Below, piece after piece: positions 56,438 to 64,000 of a stretch of DNA of 64,000 bases (its first letter is position 1; each line of letters opens with the position of its first letter). The stretch is from assembly GCA_016709445.1 (NCBI GenBank), contig JADJMV010000007.1:186001-250000 (forward strand), read 5' to 3'. Below the pieces are notes generated by a model. The model saw only the letters and a program-made list of their open reading frames with translations, was not told the DNA's origin and ran no database searches. Source of the stretch: Phycisphaerales bacterium. GTDB taxonomy: Bacteria; Planctomycetota; Phycisphaerae; Phycisphaerales; UBA1924. The translations under genes and the position numbers were made by a program.

Positions 56438-57091
56438 TCACGAGCCCATCGAGTCGATGAACGAGTTGGCCTCGGCGATCGACGCCTCCATGTCTTTGAT
56501 CAGTGCCCCGATGTCCCGCTCGAGGTCGCCGACGGTGCCCTCAAGCGACGCGATCGCCCTCGCGTTGAGGTTGTGCTTGAGCAACAGCACCTGGTCGCGG
56601 AAGGCCGCGAGCACGGGGTCCATCTTGCTCTCGGCACGCTGCATCGCGCCGAGCAGATCGGTGTACCGCGAGCGGGTCGCCTCGAGCTGCTCGCGGCTGG
56701 ACCGGCGGAGCTGCTCGCTCGAGTACTGGTCGAGTTCCGCCTCCCATTCCCTGAACAGGGCGTCGGCAACACGTTGCACCGACCGGATGCGATCGCTCAC
56801 GCTCTTGGCCCGGCTCTCGCTCCGGTCCAGCTCGGTCTGGAGCCGCTTGTAGGTCGCCTCGAGGTCACCGGTATCCACCTTCGTCACCGCGATGAACTCG
56901 TCGAGCGCCGACGCGAACTGCTCCTTTGCCTGCTCCTGGGCGTCCCGCGCCTTCTGCACGCCGTCCACCAACTGCTCGCGCTTGGCGTACCCGAGCTGCT
57001 CCTTCACCGCGATCGCCGTCGACGCGCAGCCTGGCAGGACCACCGCCAGGGCGGAGAGCAACACGACACACGCCAGCCCGATACGGCCCAT
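56438..57091 (-). CDS. DUF2959-type lipoprotein
   Basis: A 217-residue coiled-coil protein. The lipoprotein signal ends at VVLPGC (lipobox L-P-G-C). The body is helical, with KEQLGYAKREQLVDGVQKARDAQEQAKEQFASALDEF characteristic of DUF2959. Localised to the outer or inner membrane, function unknown. The start is ATG 57091; GGAAGGAGC lies upstream. The convergent PilZ stop is 3 nt away. Confidence 0.85.
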   Translation of the reverse strand: MGRIGLACVVLLSALAVVLPGCASTAIAVKEQLGYAKREQLVDGVQKARDAQEQAKEQFASALDEFIAVTKVDTGDLEATYKRLQTELDRSESRAKSVSDRIRSVQRVADALFREWEAELDQYSSEQLRRSSREQLEATRSRYTDLLGAMQRAESKMDPVLAAFRDQVLLLKHNLNARAIASLEGTVGDLERDIGALIKDMEASIAEANSFIDSMGS

Positions 57092-57208
57092 GAGAAGCTC
57101 CTTCCAATGACCGCACATGCTACCCGCGCCGAGCGCGAGGGCCCCGCGGAGGCGCACAACCGGATGCCGATATCGACATCGTCTCGCTGGTAGGCTCGGT
57201 GTCCAGCC

Positions 57209-57718
57209 ATGAGCACCAGCTTCCCCGGCCGAATCCGACCGACCTTCGACCTCGCCGTCGGTCCCACGCCGGACGAGGCGGCCGCCCGATTGACGGCCGC
57301 CCTCGCCGCGGCCCGGGAGGCCTACCCCTACCAGGTCCGAGGCCGGCATCTGGTCGTGACCGTCGCGCCGGGCACGAGACACTTCTGGTCGCCCTGGCTT
57401 ACGCTCGAGTTCCAGTGCGACGGGGGCTCATGTCTCGCCCGCGGCCGGTTCAGTCCCAAGCCGACGATCTGGACCGCCTTCATGCTGTCCTACATCGCGC
57501 TGCTCACCTCGGGAAGCTTCGCGATGATGTTCGCCGCGTCGATGCTGCTCATCGGCGAGGCGCCCGCGGCGTGGATCCTTCTCGCGATTGCGCTCTACGG
57601 CTCCGCGCTCGGTCTCTACCTCGCCTCGCAGGCCGGGCAGCGCCTGGCGGTCGAACAGATGCGTGAACTCCGGGGGTTCGTCGAGGCCTCGCTCTGCCCC
57701 ATAGGCCCCGACCCTTGA
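57209..57718 (+). CDS. Hypothetical membrane protein, 169 aa
   Basis: A small protein. The N-terminal half is soluble (TFDLAVGPTPDEAAARLTAALAA) and two hydrophobic segments follow (TAFMLSYIALLTSGSFAMMFAASMLL and AAWILLAIALYGSALGLYL). No family recognised. TAGGCT (57191-57196) lies 12 nt before ATG 57209. It is divergent from the DUF2959 gene. Confidence 0.6.
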   Translation: MSTSFPGRIRPTFDLAVGPTPDEAAARLTAALAAAREAYPYQVRGRHLVVTVAPGTRHFWSPWLTLEFQCDGGSCLARGRFSPKPTIWTAFMLSYIALLTSGSFAMMFAASMLLIGEAPAAWILLAIALYGSALGLYLASQAGQRLAVEQMRELRGFVEASLCPIGPDP

Positions 57719-57821
57719 GTCCCGACCGGCGGAATAGGCCGGATCGGTCCGATAGCCCACTTCGCTCCGGGAACCTCGCCTTCGGCTGGGCCCGGATCCG
57801 CTTCCGGACGATGCCCTCCGT

Positions 57822-58148
57822 ATGGCACCCGCCCTGCTCCTGCGCCTGGTCCTGATGCCGGCCGAGATCACCGACGGCCGCTCGGCTTGGTCGCAGTTCA
57901 TCGGGAGCGTCGAGCGCACCTTCACCGAGAACGCCGGGACGATCCCGATCATCGGTCTGCTGATCGTCCTGGTCGTGGTCGTCGTCGTCGACTGGAAGTT
58001 CGCCGGCTGGATCGAGCGCCTCTGGCGTCGCAAGCACGACCACGATGTGCCCCACGAGGCCACGCAGCACGCGGTCTCGCACGCCCAGCCCCACGCCCAG
58101 CCCCACGACCGTGCCCCCGGCCGAGCGGGCACCCACCCGCACCACTGA
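57822..58148 (+). CDS. Small membrane protein with His-rich tail, 108 aa
   Basis: A 108-residue protein. The N-terminal region MAPALLLRLVLMPAEITD is followed by a membrane span (PIIGLLIVLVVVVVVDWKF). The C-terminal 40 residues are very His-rich (HDHDVPHEATQHAVSHAQPH and a final THPHH), plausible for metal binding. No relative recognised. It sits between the small membrane gene and the protease gene, which end convergently. Confidence 0.55.
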   Translation: MAPALLLRLVLMPAEITDGRSAWSQFIGSVERTFTENAGTIPIIGLLIVLVVVVVVDWKFAGWIERLWRRKHDHDVPHEATQHAVSHAQPHAQPHDRAPGRAGTHPHH

Positions 58149-58160
58149 ACCTCGCGCCGC

Positions 58161-59685
58161 CTACGGCTGGTAGAGGGCGCACACGGCTCCCGCGGGATCC
58201 CGCACCACCGCGTACCGCGCGGTTCCCGAAGCCTTGGGGCCAGCCACGATCTCGCCGCCGAGGGATCGAGCCCGGGCGAGGCTTGCGTCCAGATCCGCGA
58301 CGGTGATGTACATCATCCACTGCGCCGGGAGATCGGCATTCGCGCCCCTGGCATGGCAGACGCCGGCAACGGGGGATCCTCCCGATGTCATCGCGAAGTC
58401 GGCGTAGCCGCCCATGTCGACGGGCTCGGCCTCCCAGCCGACGACGGCCGAGTAAAAGTCGCGAATCGGGGCGGCATCGGGCACCGTCAGGTCGTGCCAG
58501 CTGATGGCGCCCGGTTTGGCGGGCTCGTTCGGTGAGGGAACTTCCGCCCCGTCATCTTGGTTCGAGGCGTCCTTGCCGCGGCCGGACTCGCCCAAACGAT
58601 CCAGCGAGGCCAACCGGGCTGCCTCGGCGAGAGCCGCCTCAAACTGGGGATCTTGCCCGGCGGAATAGGGCAGCTCGCGCGGCACCTCCAGGTCCGGCTC
58701 GACGCCGACTCCCTCGAGCCGCTCGCCCTCCACGCGCACGTCGGCGACCGCGACATAGAGCAGACTCTGATCACTGAGCACCCGCAGACTCGCCGTCTAT
58801 GAGCAGCACGAGCGGCTTGTGCCAGGCGTCGTTGGAGTTTCGCCAATCCTCGCCGCGAGGCCGGAACTGCATCCCCGGCGCGGCCGGGTTCGCCAGCGCC
58901 ATGTACGCCGCCCTCGCCCCGCCCCAGCCGCCGCGGATGTCGAGCACGAGCGCGTCGGCGTCCGCCAACGCTCCGGTTACCAGATCCATCAGCGCTTCCT
59001 GGTAGTCAGAACTCGCGTAGCTCCGGACACGCACGTAGGCGATCAGAGCCCCATCGACGGGGACCTCCCGCGCACTCGCCCGTATGGAATCGAGGAACAG
59101 CTCGTGCGGCTGGATCTGTCGCGGGGTGACAAGCAACTGCCGTGGCTCTGACTGCGGCCCATCGCGGCGTACCTCGATGGGCGTGGACCCCCCGGCACCG
59201 CCCTGGAACGAAGCCACGTCCGCCCACGCCCGGCCAGCGACCGAAACGATCTCGTCGCCCACCAGCAGCCCGGCCTCAGCCGCGGGACCGCCCGGGTAGA
59301 CGTCTTCGATGAAGTTCCTCCCTTCGATCTCTCGGGTGGTGATTCCGATGCCGAGATACGAGGACCCGCCCTTGGGGCTGAAGGCATCGAGCAGCTCGTA
59401 GTACGCCGCCTGACCCTGGTGGTAGTGGTGCGTGTGGGAAGCGTGCAAGGTATCGAGCGCCTCGTTGATCACCGCCGAGATCGCCTCGGGGGTCGTCGCG
59501 GCGGCCGCCGCGGGGTGCAGGCGGTCGCGGACCGAGTCCCAGTCCACGCCGTGGAGACCCGGGTCATAGAACTCGTCACGGATTGTCTGGCACGCCTCGT
59601 CAAAGACCACGCCGCCCGCGGGCTGGGCGAAACTTGCCGGTGCGAGCAGGAGGAGGCCGACGCGAGCGATCGTTGCAGGATGCAT
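58161..59685 (-). pseudogene. S41 (C-terminal processing-like) protease, internally deleted and frameshifted, joined to a VOC/glyoxalase domain
   Basis: The signal peptide ends near APASFAQP. A PDZ-like segment (GIGITTREIEGRNFIEDVYPGGPAAEAGLLVGDEIVSVAGRAW) and the S41 core (VDGALIAYVRVRSYASSDYQEALMDL, ADALVLDIRGGWGG, PLVLLIDGESA) are in one frame to a stop at 58771. The S41 C-terminus (SLLYVAVADVRVEGERLEGVGVEPDLEVP) is in another frame. The approximately 33 residues that normally carry the nucleophilic Ser/Lys pair are missing. In the second frame the sequence runs without a stop into a VOC domain (AISWHDLTVPDAAPIRDFYSAVVGW to AVVRDPAGAVCALYQP). The start ATG 59685 has TATCCT 6 nt upstream. 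Confidence 0.75.
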
Positions 59686-59774
59686 CCCGGCAGGATACCA
59701 CGGACCGAATGGCCCGCCCCGCCCGGCCCCGCCCTGGGGGTGGGCGCGCTGCGCCGACGAGACGCTCCGGCGGA

Positions 59775-61367
59775 TCACGAGCAGCCCGAGGTGAACGCGT
59801 TGAGGAACGCGAGCACGTCGATGGTGTTGATCGAGCCATCATGGTTGAAGTCGCCCGAAGGATCGTGGGCGACCCAGGCGTTCAGGAAGGTCAGCACATC
59901 GATGGTGTTGACCTGTCCATCGTGGTTGAAGTCGGCGGGGCATGGCGCCGTCTCCTCGATGACCCAGCGCGTTCCGGCCGCCAGCCCGAGCAGGTCCTGC
60001 TGGAGGTGCGATCCCGCCGAGCCCGGCCATGCGATCCGCGCGTCGACCGCCTGTCGCGACCCGAGACCGAAGTGGATCTCCGACGCGCCCTGGCTCGTGA
60101 ACCCGCCGGTCGCGGAGACCTCACGCGCGCCGAGCAGGAAGCCCGGATCGCCCACATGCCCGGCCCCGTAGAACGTCACGATCGCGCCGACCCCGTCGCG
60201 GTTCGAGTAGCCCGCGCCGCCCTCGGCGAAGCGCCCCCGCAACTGCAGGCCGATGGCGCCCCCCAACGCCGGGGTTGTGTTCTCGTAGAAGTAGTTGGTA
60301 GTCGGCGTGTGCTCGTTGCCGGCCGCGAGGTCGAGATCGCCATCGCCGTCCGCGTCGGCCCACGCCACAGCGTCGGTACTCCCGAGGCCAAACTGGCCTT
60401 CAGGCGTGAATACGCCCGATCCATCGTTGATCCAGAGCAGGTTCTGGGCGGCGCTGGTGAAGTCGCCGTTGCCCTGTGCAAGATCGAGGTCGCCGTCGTT
60501 GTCGAAATCACCCCAGGCCCCGGTGTTTGGATCCCCGATACCGAAGGCGGGCTCACCGTTGAATGTCCCATCGCCGTTGTTGCGGTAGAGCATGCTCTGC
60601 CCATTGTTCCAGTTCATCACCGCCAGATCGAGATCGCCGTCGCCGTCGGCGTCGGCCCACGCCACGGCCGACGTGTCGCCGAGGCCGAACTCGTCCCGAG
60701 CGGTGAAGGTGCCGTCCCCGTTGTTGATGTAGAGCGCGTTCGGCTCCTCGAGGCTGAACCCTCCATTGCCGACGGCCAGGTCGGGGTCGCCATCGCCGTC
60801 GAAGTCGCCCCACGCGACCGAGTCGGTGCGCAGCATGCCGAACTCGTCGCGGGCGGTGAAGGTCCCGTCCCCGTTGTTGACGTAGAGCGCGTTCGGCTGC
60901 GCCGAGCCCAGGATGCCATTTCCGACGGCCAGGTCGAGGTCGCCGTCGAGGTCGAAATCGGCCCACGCCATCGCGACCGTGCTCCGGAGGCCGAATTCCG
61001 GCTGCTCGGTGAACGTGCCGTCCCCGTTGTTGATCTCGAGGTAGTTCTGCGCATTCGAGCCATTGCCGATCGCCAGGTCGAGGTCGCCGTCGTTGTCGAA
61101 GTCCGCCCACACCGCCGCGAACGTGTTCTTGTTGCCGAAGGCGTTGCCTCCCGCGAAGCCCCCGACCCCGTCGTTCAGGTAGAGCCCGTTGGCGCCCCCG
61201 CTGGTGTTGGCCACCGCCAGATCGAAATCACCATCCCCATCGGCGTCACCCCAGGCGATGGCGATGGTTGCCTTGCCGCCGAACGATTCGTGCTCAACAA
61301 ACATCCCGACCTGCGCCCCAGCCAGGGGGGCGGCGGTGCTGATTCCGATCATAATGCGTACAAGCAC
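59775..61367 (-). CDS. Secreted seven-repeat FG-GAP/VCBS propeller + ASPIC/UnbV + dockerin-like protein
   Basis: A 530-residue protein. The signal peptide is near APLAGAQV. Seven repeats of the pattern AWxDxDGDGDxDLAxxN form a propeller-like region (residues about 35-380). Then an ASPIC/UnbV-type region (GLQLRGRFAEGGAGYSNRDGVGAIV, GFTSQGASEIHFGLGSRQAV) and two EF-hand/dockerin-like repeats (DFNHDGQVNTIDVLTFLNAW and DFNHDGSINTIDVLAFLNAF) end in Gly-Cys-Ser. The start is GTG 61367 with GAGGA upstream. Calcium-binding adhesion or matrix role is inferred. Confidence 0.85.
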   Translation of the reverse strand: MLVRIMIGISTAAPLAGAQVGMFVEHESFGGKATIAIAWGDADGDGDFDLAVANTSGGANGLYLNDGVGGFAGGNAFGNKNTFAAVWADFDNDGDLDLAIGNGSNAQNYLEINNGDGTFTEQPEFGLRSTVAMAWADFDLDGDLDLAVGNGILGSAQPNALYVNNGDGTFTARDEFGMLRTDSVAWGDFDGDGDPDLAVGNGGFSLEEPNALYINNGDGTFTARDEFGLGDTSAVAWADADGDGDLDLAVMNWNNGQSMLYRNNGDGTFNGEPAFGIGDPNTGAWGDFDNDGDLDLAQGNGDFTSAAQNLLWINDGSGVFTPEGQFGLGSTDAVAWADADGDGDLDLAAGNEHTPTTNYFYENTTPALGGAIGLQLRGRFAEGGAGYSNRDGVGAIVTFYGAGHVGDPGFLLGAREVSATGGFTSQGASEIHFGLGSRQAVDARIAWPGSAGSHLQQDLLGLAAGTRWVIEETAPCPADFNHDGQVNTIDVLTFLNAWVAHDPSGDFNHDGSINTIDVLAFLNAFTSGCS

Positions 61368-61468
61368 GGTGCATTCCTCTTCGAATGGGGTGCGGCATCA
61401 AAGTGTATTCTGTATACACTTTGCCTGCGGCGGCGGTTGCACGGGCGGCGCCAAAATCCTGGATCGCC

Positions 61469-62161
61469 TCAGCGAGCCCGCATCCAAGCTGCAAGCGTCT
61501 CGCCCGACTCGACCTCGAGCCGATAGGCCAACTCCGCGGCCAGTTCCGCGTCGCCACGCTCCACCGCCTCGGTGACCGGGCCACGCCTCGGGGAGAATCC
61601 CTTGGAGCGCCGCAGCGGTTCCAACTCATGGCGATGCAGCATGTAGCAGTATTGGTAGCGATAGCACCGCTCTCGCACCGCCCGCAGCATCCGCTGCAGC
61701 GTGTCGTTCCCGCACAGACCGGTCAGGGCCCGGTGCCAAGCGACGTTTAACTCGTAGACGCGCGGGCCGTCGTCGAGATGGGCGGAGATCGCCTCCGTGA
61801 TGCGCAGCAATTCCGCGTGCGCTCCCCGGATCCTCGCGCCGGTCGTGCGGATCGCGAGCGCCTCCAAAGCCGCGTTGATCGGCGAGACCTCGAGCAGTTC
61901 CCCGACACTCATCTCCGGCACTCGGAATCCCTTGCCCATCTCGGCCAGCAGGAATCCCTCGCGTTGGAGCCCGAGCAGAGCCTCTCTGAGGGGCGTGCGG
62001 CTGACCCGGAGTTCCGCCGCAAGATGGGTCTCATTGATCCGAGTCCCGCCGGCGATTGCCCCGCGAATGATCCGGTCAAGGACGATCTCGCGGATCTGGG
62101 CGCGCAGCGGCACCCGGACGATCGCACCAGGTCCATCGAGATCCAGTCCATCAACGTCCAA
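61469..62161 (-). CDS. GntR-family transcriptional regulator (FadR/FCD type)
   Basis: A 230-residue regulator. The N-terminal winged helix is REIVLDRIIRGAIAGGTRINETHLAAELRVSRTPLREALLGLQREGFL. The C-terminal FCD ligand domain includes HLDDGPRVYELNVAWHRALTGLC and RCYRYQYCYMLHRHELEP. The start is uncertain: TTG 62161 has no better alternative upstream in frame (a stop precedes it); a GTG about 14 codons in is another option. It overlaps nothing but ends near the propeller gene. The target is unknown, possibly the adjacent aminotransferase. Confidence 0.85.
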   Translation of the reverse strand: MDVDGLDLDGPGAIVRVPLRAQIREIVLDRIIRGAIAGGTRINETHLAAELRVSRTPLREALLGLQREGFLLAEMGKGFRVPEMSVGELLEVSPINAALEALAIRTTGARIRGAHAELLRITEAISAHLDDGPRVYELNVAWHRALTGLCGNDTLQRMLRAVRERCYRYQYCYMLHRHELEPLRRSKGFSPRRGPVTEAVERGDAELAAELAYRLEVESGETLAAWMRAR

Positions 62162-62191
62162 GCCGAGCCCTCCGCGCCGGGCCCATCCTAC

Positions 62192-63400
62192 CTACGAGAG
62201 GCGGCCCAGGGCCTCGGCTGCCGCGGCCATCCCCGACCGAATCTCCTCCTCGGGCGTGGCGAAGCTCAGGCGCAGAAACCCGTCCTGCATGAACGCACGC
62301 CCCGACGCGGTCACGACGCCGGCCTCCCGCACCAGGTACGCGGCCACATCGTCGGCGGTCTGGATGGTCTCACCCGAGGGCGTCCGCTTGCCGAGGCAGC
62401 CGGCGACATCCCAGAACGAGTAGAACGCGGCCGGAGTCGGCCAGATCCGCACGTGCGGCATACCCCGGGCGCACCACAGGAGCAGGTCGCGGCGGTCCTG
62501 GAGTTCCCGGACAAGCGAGAGGTCATATTCCCGGCCGATAGCCGCGAGAGCGGCCCGCTGCGTCGGGACACTCGGGTTGGCGGTGTAGTGGCTCTGAAGG
62601 TTGATCATGGCGCCGGTCAGGTCGTCGGGGCCCACGGTCCAGCCGATGCGCAGACCGCCCGTGCGCCGGAAGTTCTTGCTCAGCCCGTCCACCTGGATCA
62701 GCCACGGTCGGGTGGCCTCGTCGACCCGCGGCTCCGGGTAGGAGGCCCCGTCGAAGACGATCCTCCAGTAGAGCCGGTCGAGCACGAAGTACACCTGCCG
62801 CTCGACGCACACGTCGAGCAGGGCGTTGATCTCCGAGTGCGAATAGAGCTGACCCGTCGGGTTGACCGGGTTGTTCACCAGGAAGAGCTTGGTGTGTGGG
62901 CGGCTGTCGAGGTTGCGCTCCAGATCGGCGGGGGTGACCTTCAGGGCGCGCTCTCCGCCGGCGAGGGGCAGCACCATCGTTGGAAAGGCGTACGCCATCA
63001 CCGCCAGGGGCTGGTAGCTCACCCACGGGGCCGCGTCGAAAAGCACGCAATCCGCCGGGTTGCAGACCGCCATGAAGATATTGAAGAGCGACTGCTTCGC
63101 CCCGGTCGAGATCACCACGTTGCCGACGTCGTAGTGCGATGCCACATCGAGCCAATCGAGCACCCGCCGGCGAAGCTCCGGCAGCCCCGCCGGATCGGAG
63201 TACATCGTGTCCATCTCACGGAATGCCCGCTCACCCGCTTCTCGGATCGGCGGATCCAACTCCCCCTTGGTCTCCCCCAATCCGAAATCGTAAACCGGGA
63301 GCCCTCGGGAGACCCTCTCCCCGACCAGCGTCTTGAGCGCCAGCGTGAGAGAAGGGCGGAACTTGCTCAGCTTCGCGCTGATGCGTTCGTGGGGCTCCAT
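62192..63400 (-). CDS. Class I/II pyridoxal-phosphate aminotransferase
   Basis: A 402-residue fold-type I PLP enzyme. It shows VISTGAKQSLFNIFMAVCNP (PLP phosphate loop), FLVNNPVNPTGQLYS, YFVLDRLYWRIVFDG and the Schiff-base Lys in DGLSKNFRRTGGLRIGW, followed by the Arg-containing C-terminus (DGFLRLSFATPEEEI). Aspartate or branched/aromatic aminotransferase-like; the substrate is not decided by sequence. ATG 63400 is in frame with a longer start at 63433. The GntR gene follows 30 nt downstream on the same strand. Confidence 0.9.
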   Translation of the reverse strand: MEPHERISAKLSKFRPSLTLALKTLVGERVSRGLPVYDFGLGETKGELDPPIREAGERAFREMDTMYSDPAGLPELRRRVLDWLDVASHYDVGNVVISTGAKQSLFNIFMAVCNPADCVLFDAAPWVSYQPLAVMAYAFPTMVLPLAGGERALKVTPADLERNLDSRPHTKLFLVNNPVNPTGQLYSHSEINALLDVCVERQVYFVLDRLYWRIVFDGASYPEPRVDEATRPWLIQVDGLSKNFRRTGGLRIGWTVGPDDLTGAMINLQSHYTANPSVPTQRAALAAIGREYDLSLVRELQDRRDLLLWCARGMPHVRIWPTPAAFYSFWDVAGCLGKRTPSGETIQTADDVAAYLVREAGVVTASGRAFMQDGFLRLSFATPEEEIRSGMAAAAEALGRLS

Positions 63401-63502
63401 TGGGGCTCCGGGGCTGGGGGGCAACCCGAGCATACCCGGTCCAGGTCCGCGCCCGCTTCGTTCCAGCCCCGGACGCCGATCCGCCGATATACCTCCCGGT
63501 CA

Positions 63503-64000
63503 TGCTGCGCCCCGGCCACATCGTCACGCTGTGCGTCCTCGCCCTGCTCATGCTCGGCGTGGTCATGGTCAACTCCGCCCTGATGACCGTCGACCCCGTC
63601 GATGGCCAGGGCGTCCAGGCCGTCGGCGTCACCGCCGAGTCGATCATCCTCAGCAAGTCCACCGCCTACATGGGCCTCGCTCTCGCGGCCTTGGCGGGCT
63701 GCGCCCTGCTCCCGGTGCGAGGGATTTCCCGTCTGGTCACCGGGCCCATCGAGCGCGACCCGACCCCCCAGGCCGGTCTCCGCACGCTGACGCTCTGTGT
63801 GCTCGGCCTGCTCGGCGTCCTCGCCCTCGTCTACCTGCCCGTCATCGGCCGTGAGGTCAACGGATCGGCGCGCTGGATCCGTGTCGCTGGGCAGTCGATC
63901 CAGCCCTCAGAAATCGTCAAATGGGGACTCCTGGCCCTCATCGCCTGGTACGGGGCCGTCCGAGCCAAGTGGCTCCCGAGCTTCCGATGGGGGCTCCTGC
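63503..64000 (+). CDS. SEDS family protein (FtsW/RodA/SpoVE), 5' part, truncated by the window end
   Basis: The first 166 codons of a multi-span membrane glycosyltransferase of peptidoglycan synthesis (SEDS). Visible spans include VTLCVLALLMLGVVMVNSAL, AYMGLALAALAGCALLPV and LTLCVLGLLGVLALVYLPV, followed by GREVNGSARWIRVAGQSIQ and PSEIVKWGLLALIAW, the GxxxNGAxRWI/QPSE-K signature. The ATG at 63503 starts the frame directly with the first span. The gene continues past 64000. Whether it is FtsW or RodA cannot be decided from this part. Confidence 0.85.

Noticed and set aside
60290..61310. DNA tandem repeat or satellite-like region
   Set aside because: The periodic GAxGGxGAxGG pattern is protein-level FG-GAP repeats with diverged codons, not a DNA repeat.

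Overview
The window is gene-dense, high-GC (roughly two thirds G+C by eye) bacterial chromosome, and I read it as a member of the Planctomycetota, most likely the Phycisphaerae. This is inferred from several traits together. Secreted proteins end in VPAP/VPVP-type PEP-CTERM-like sorting tails. Two large secreted proteins end in EF-hand/dockerin-like repeats closing on a Gly-Cys tail. There is a large B12-dependent ribonucleotide reductase, a secretin with a long N-terminal region, and many start codons without a Shine-Dalgarno sequence. No rRNA, tRNA, CRISPR array, transposase, integrase or phage gene was recognised, so the window looks like core chromosome rather than an island.

Layout. 1-8.4 kb: uvrA (C-terminus off the left edge), a 57-residue membrane peptide, gcvH, a possible small RNA with a terminator, a sugar-phosphate-isomerase-like gene, cmk, a damaged plsC, tatD, and an ECF-type sigma factor with a membrane partner. 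8.4-15 kb: smc and a FlgI-like HEAT-repeat lipoprotein. 15-19.6 kb: dcd followed by nrdJ, a dNTP-supply pair. 19.6-24.8 kb: an envelope/secretion block with a subtilisin protease, three PEP-CTERM-like proteins and a flavin reductase-like protein. 25-33.8 kb: mdh, a CpcT/CpeT-FKBP fusion, dnaJ/cbpA, a polyprenyl glycosylphosphotransferase, mnmG and a CPA2 antiporter. 33.8-39.4 kb: a UvrB/C-motif protein, an RpoD-family sigma factor, a secreted protein, trxB and a PhyH-family oxygenase. 39.4-43.1 kb: an ACT protein, the iscS-iscU-iscA cluster, and an RsbW/RsbV-like switch pair. 43.3-48 kb: a secretin and a conserved hypothetical. 48-54.6 kb: coaX, a reduced MnmE-like GTPase, a TPR-like membrane protein, rluD and an ABC-2 exporter. 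54.6-64 kb: two bacterial PH-domain proteins, PilZ, DUF2959, small membrane proteins, a damaged S41 protease joined to a VOC domain, a propeller-UnbV-dockerin secreted protein, a GntR regulator, an aminotransferase and the start of a SEDS (FtsW/RodA) gene.

Three things stand out. First, ten start codons have a TAnnnT -10-like hexamer only 5-8 nt upstream and mostly no Shine-Dalgarno, which suggests widespread leaderless transcription. Second, at least seven otherwise conserved genes (uvrA, plsC, dnaJ, iscS, secretin, the TPR-like gene, S41 protease) are broken by 1-2 nt frameshifts or roughly 100 nt internal losses. Most sit in G/C runs or CG repeats, so assembly error is the leading explanation. 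Third, there are unusual domain architectures: CpcT/CpeT+FKBP, S41+VOC, a shortened MnmE, and FlgI+HEAT. I did not find a clear new defence or mobile system.
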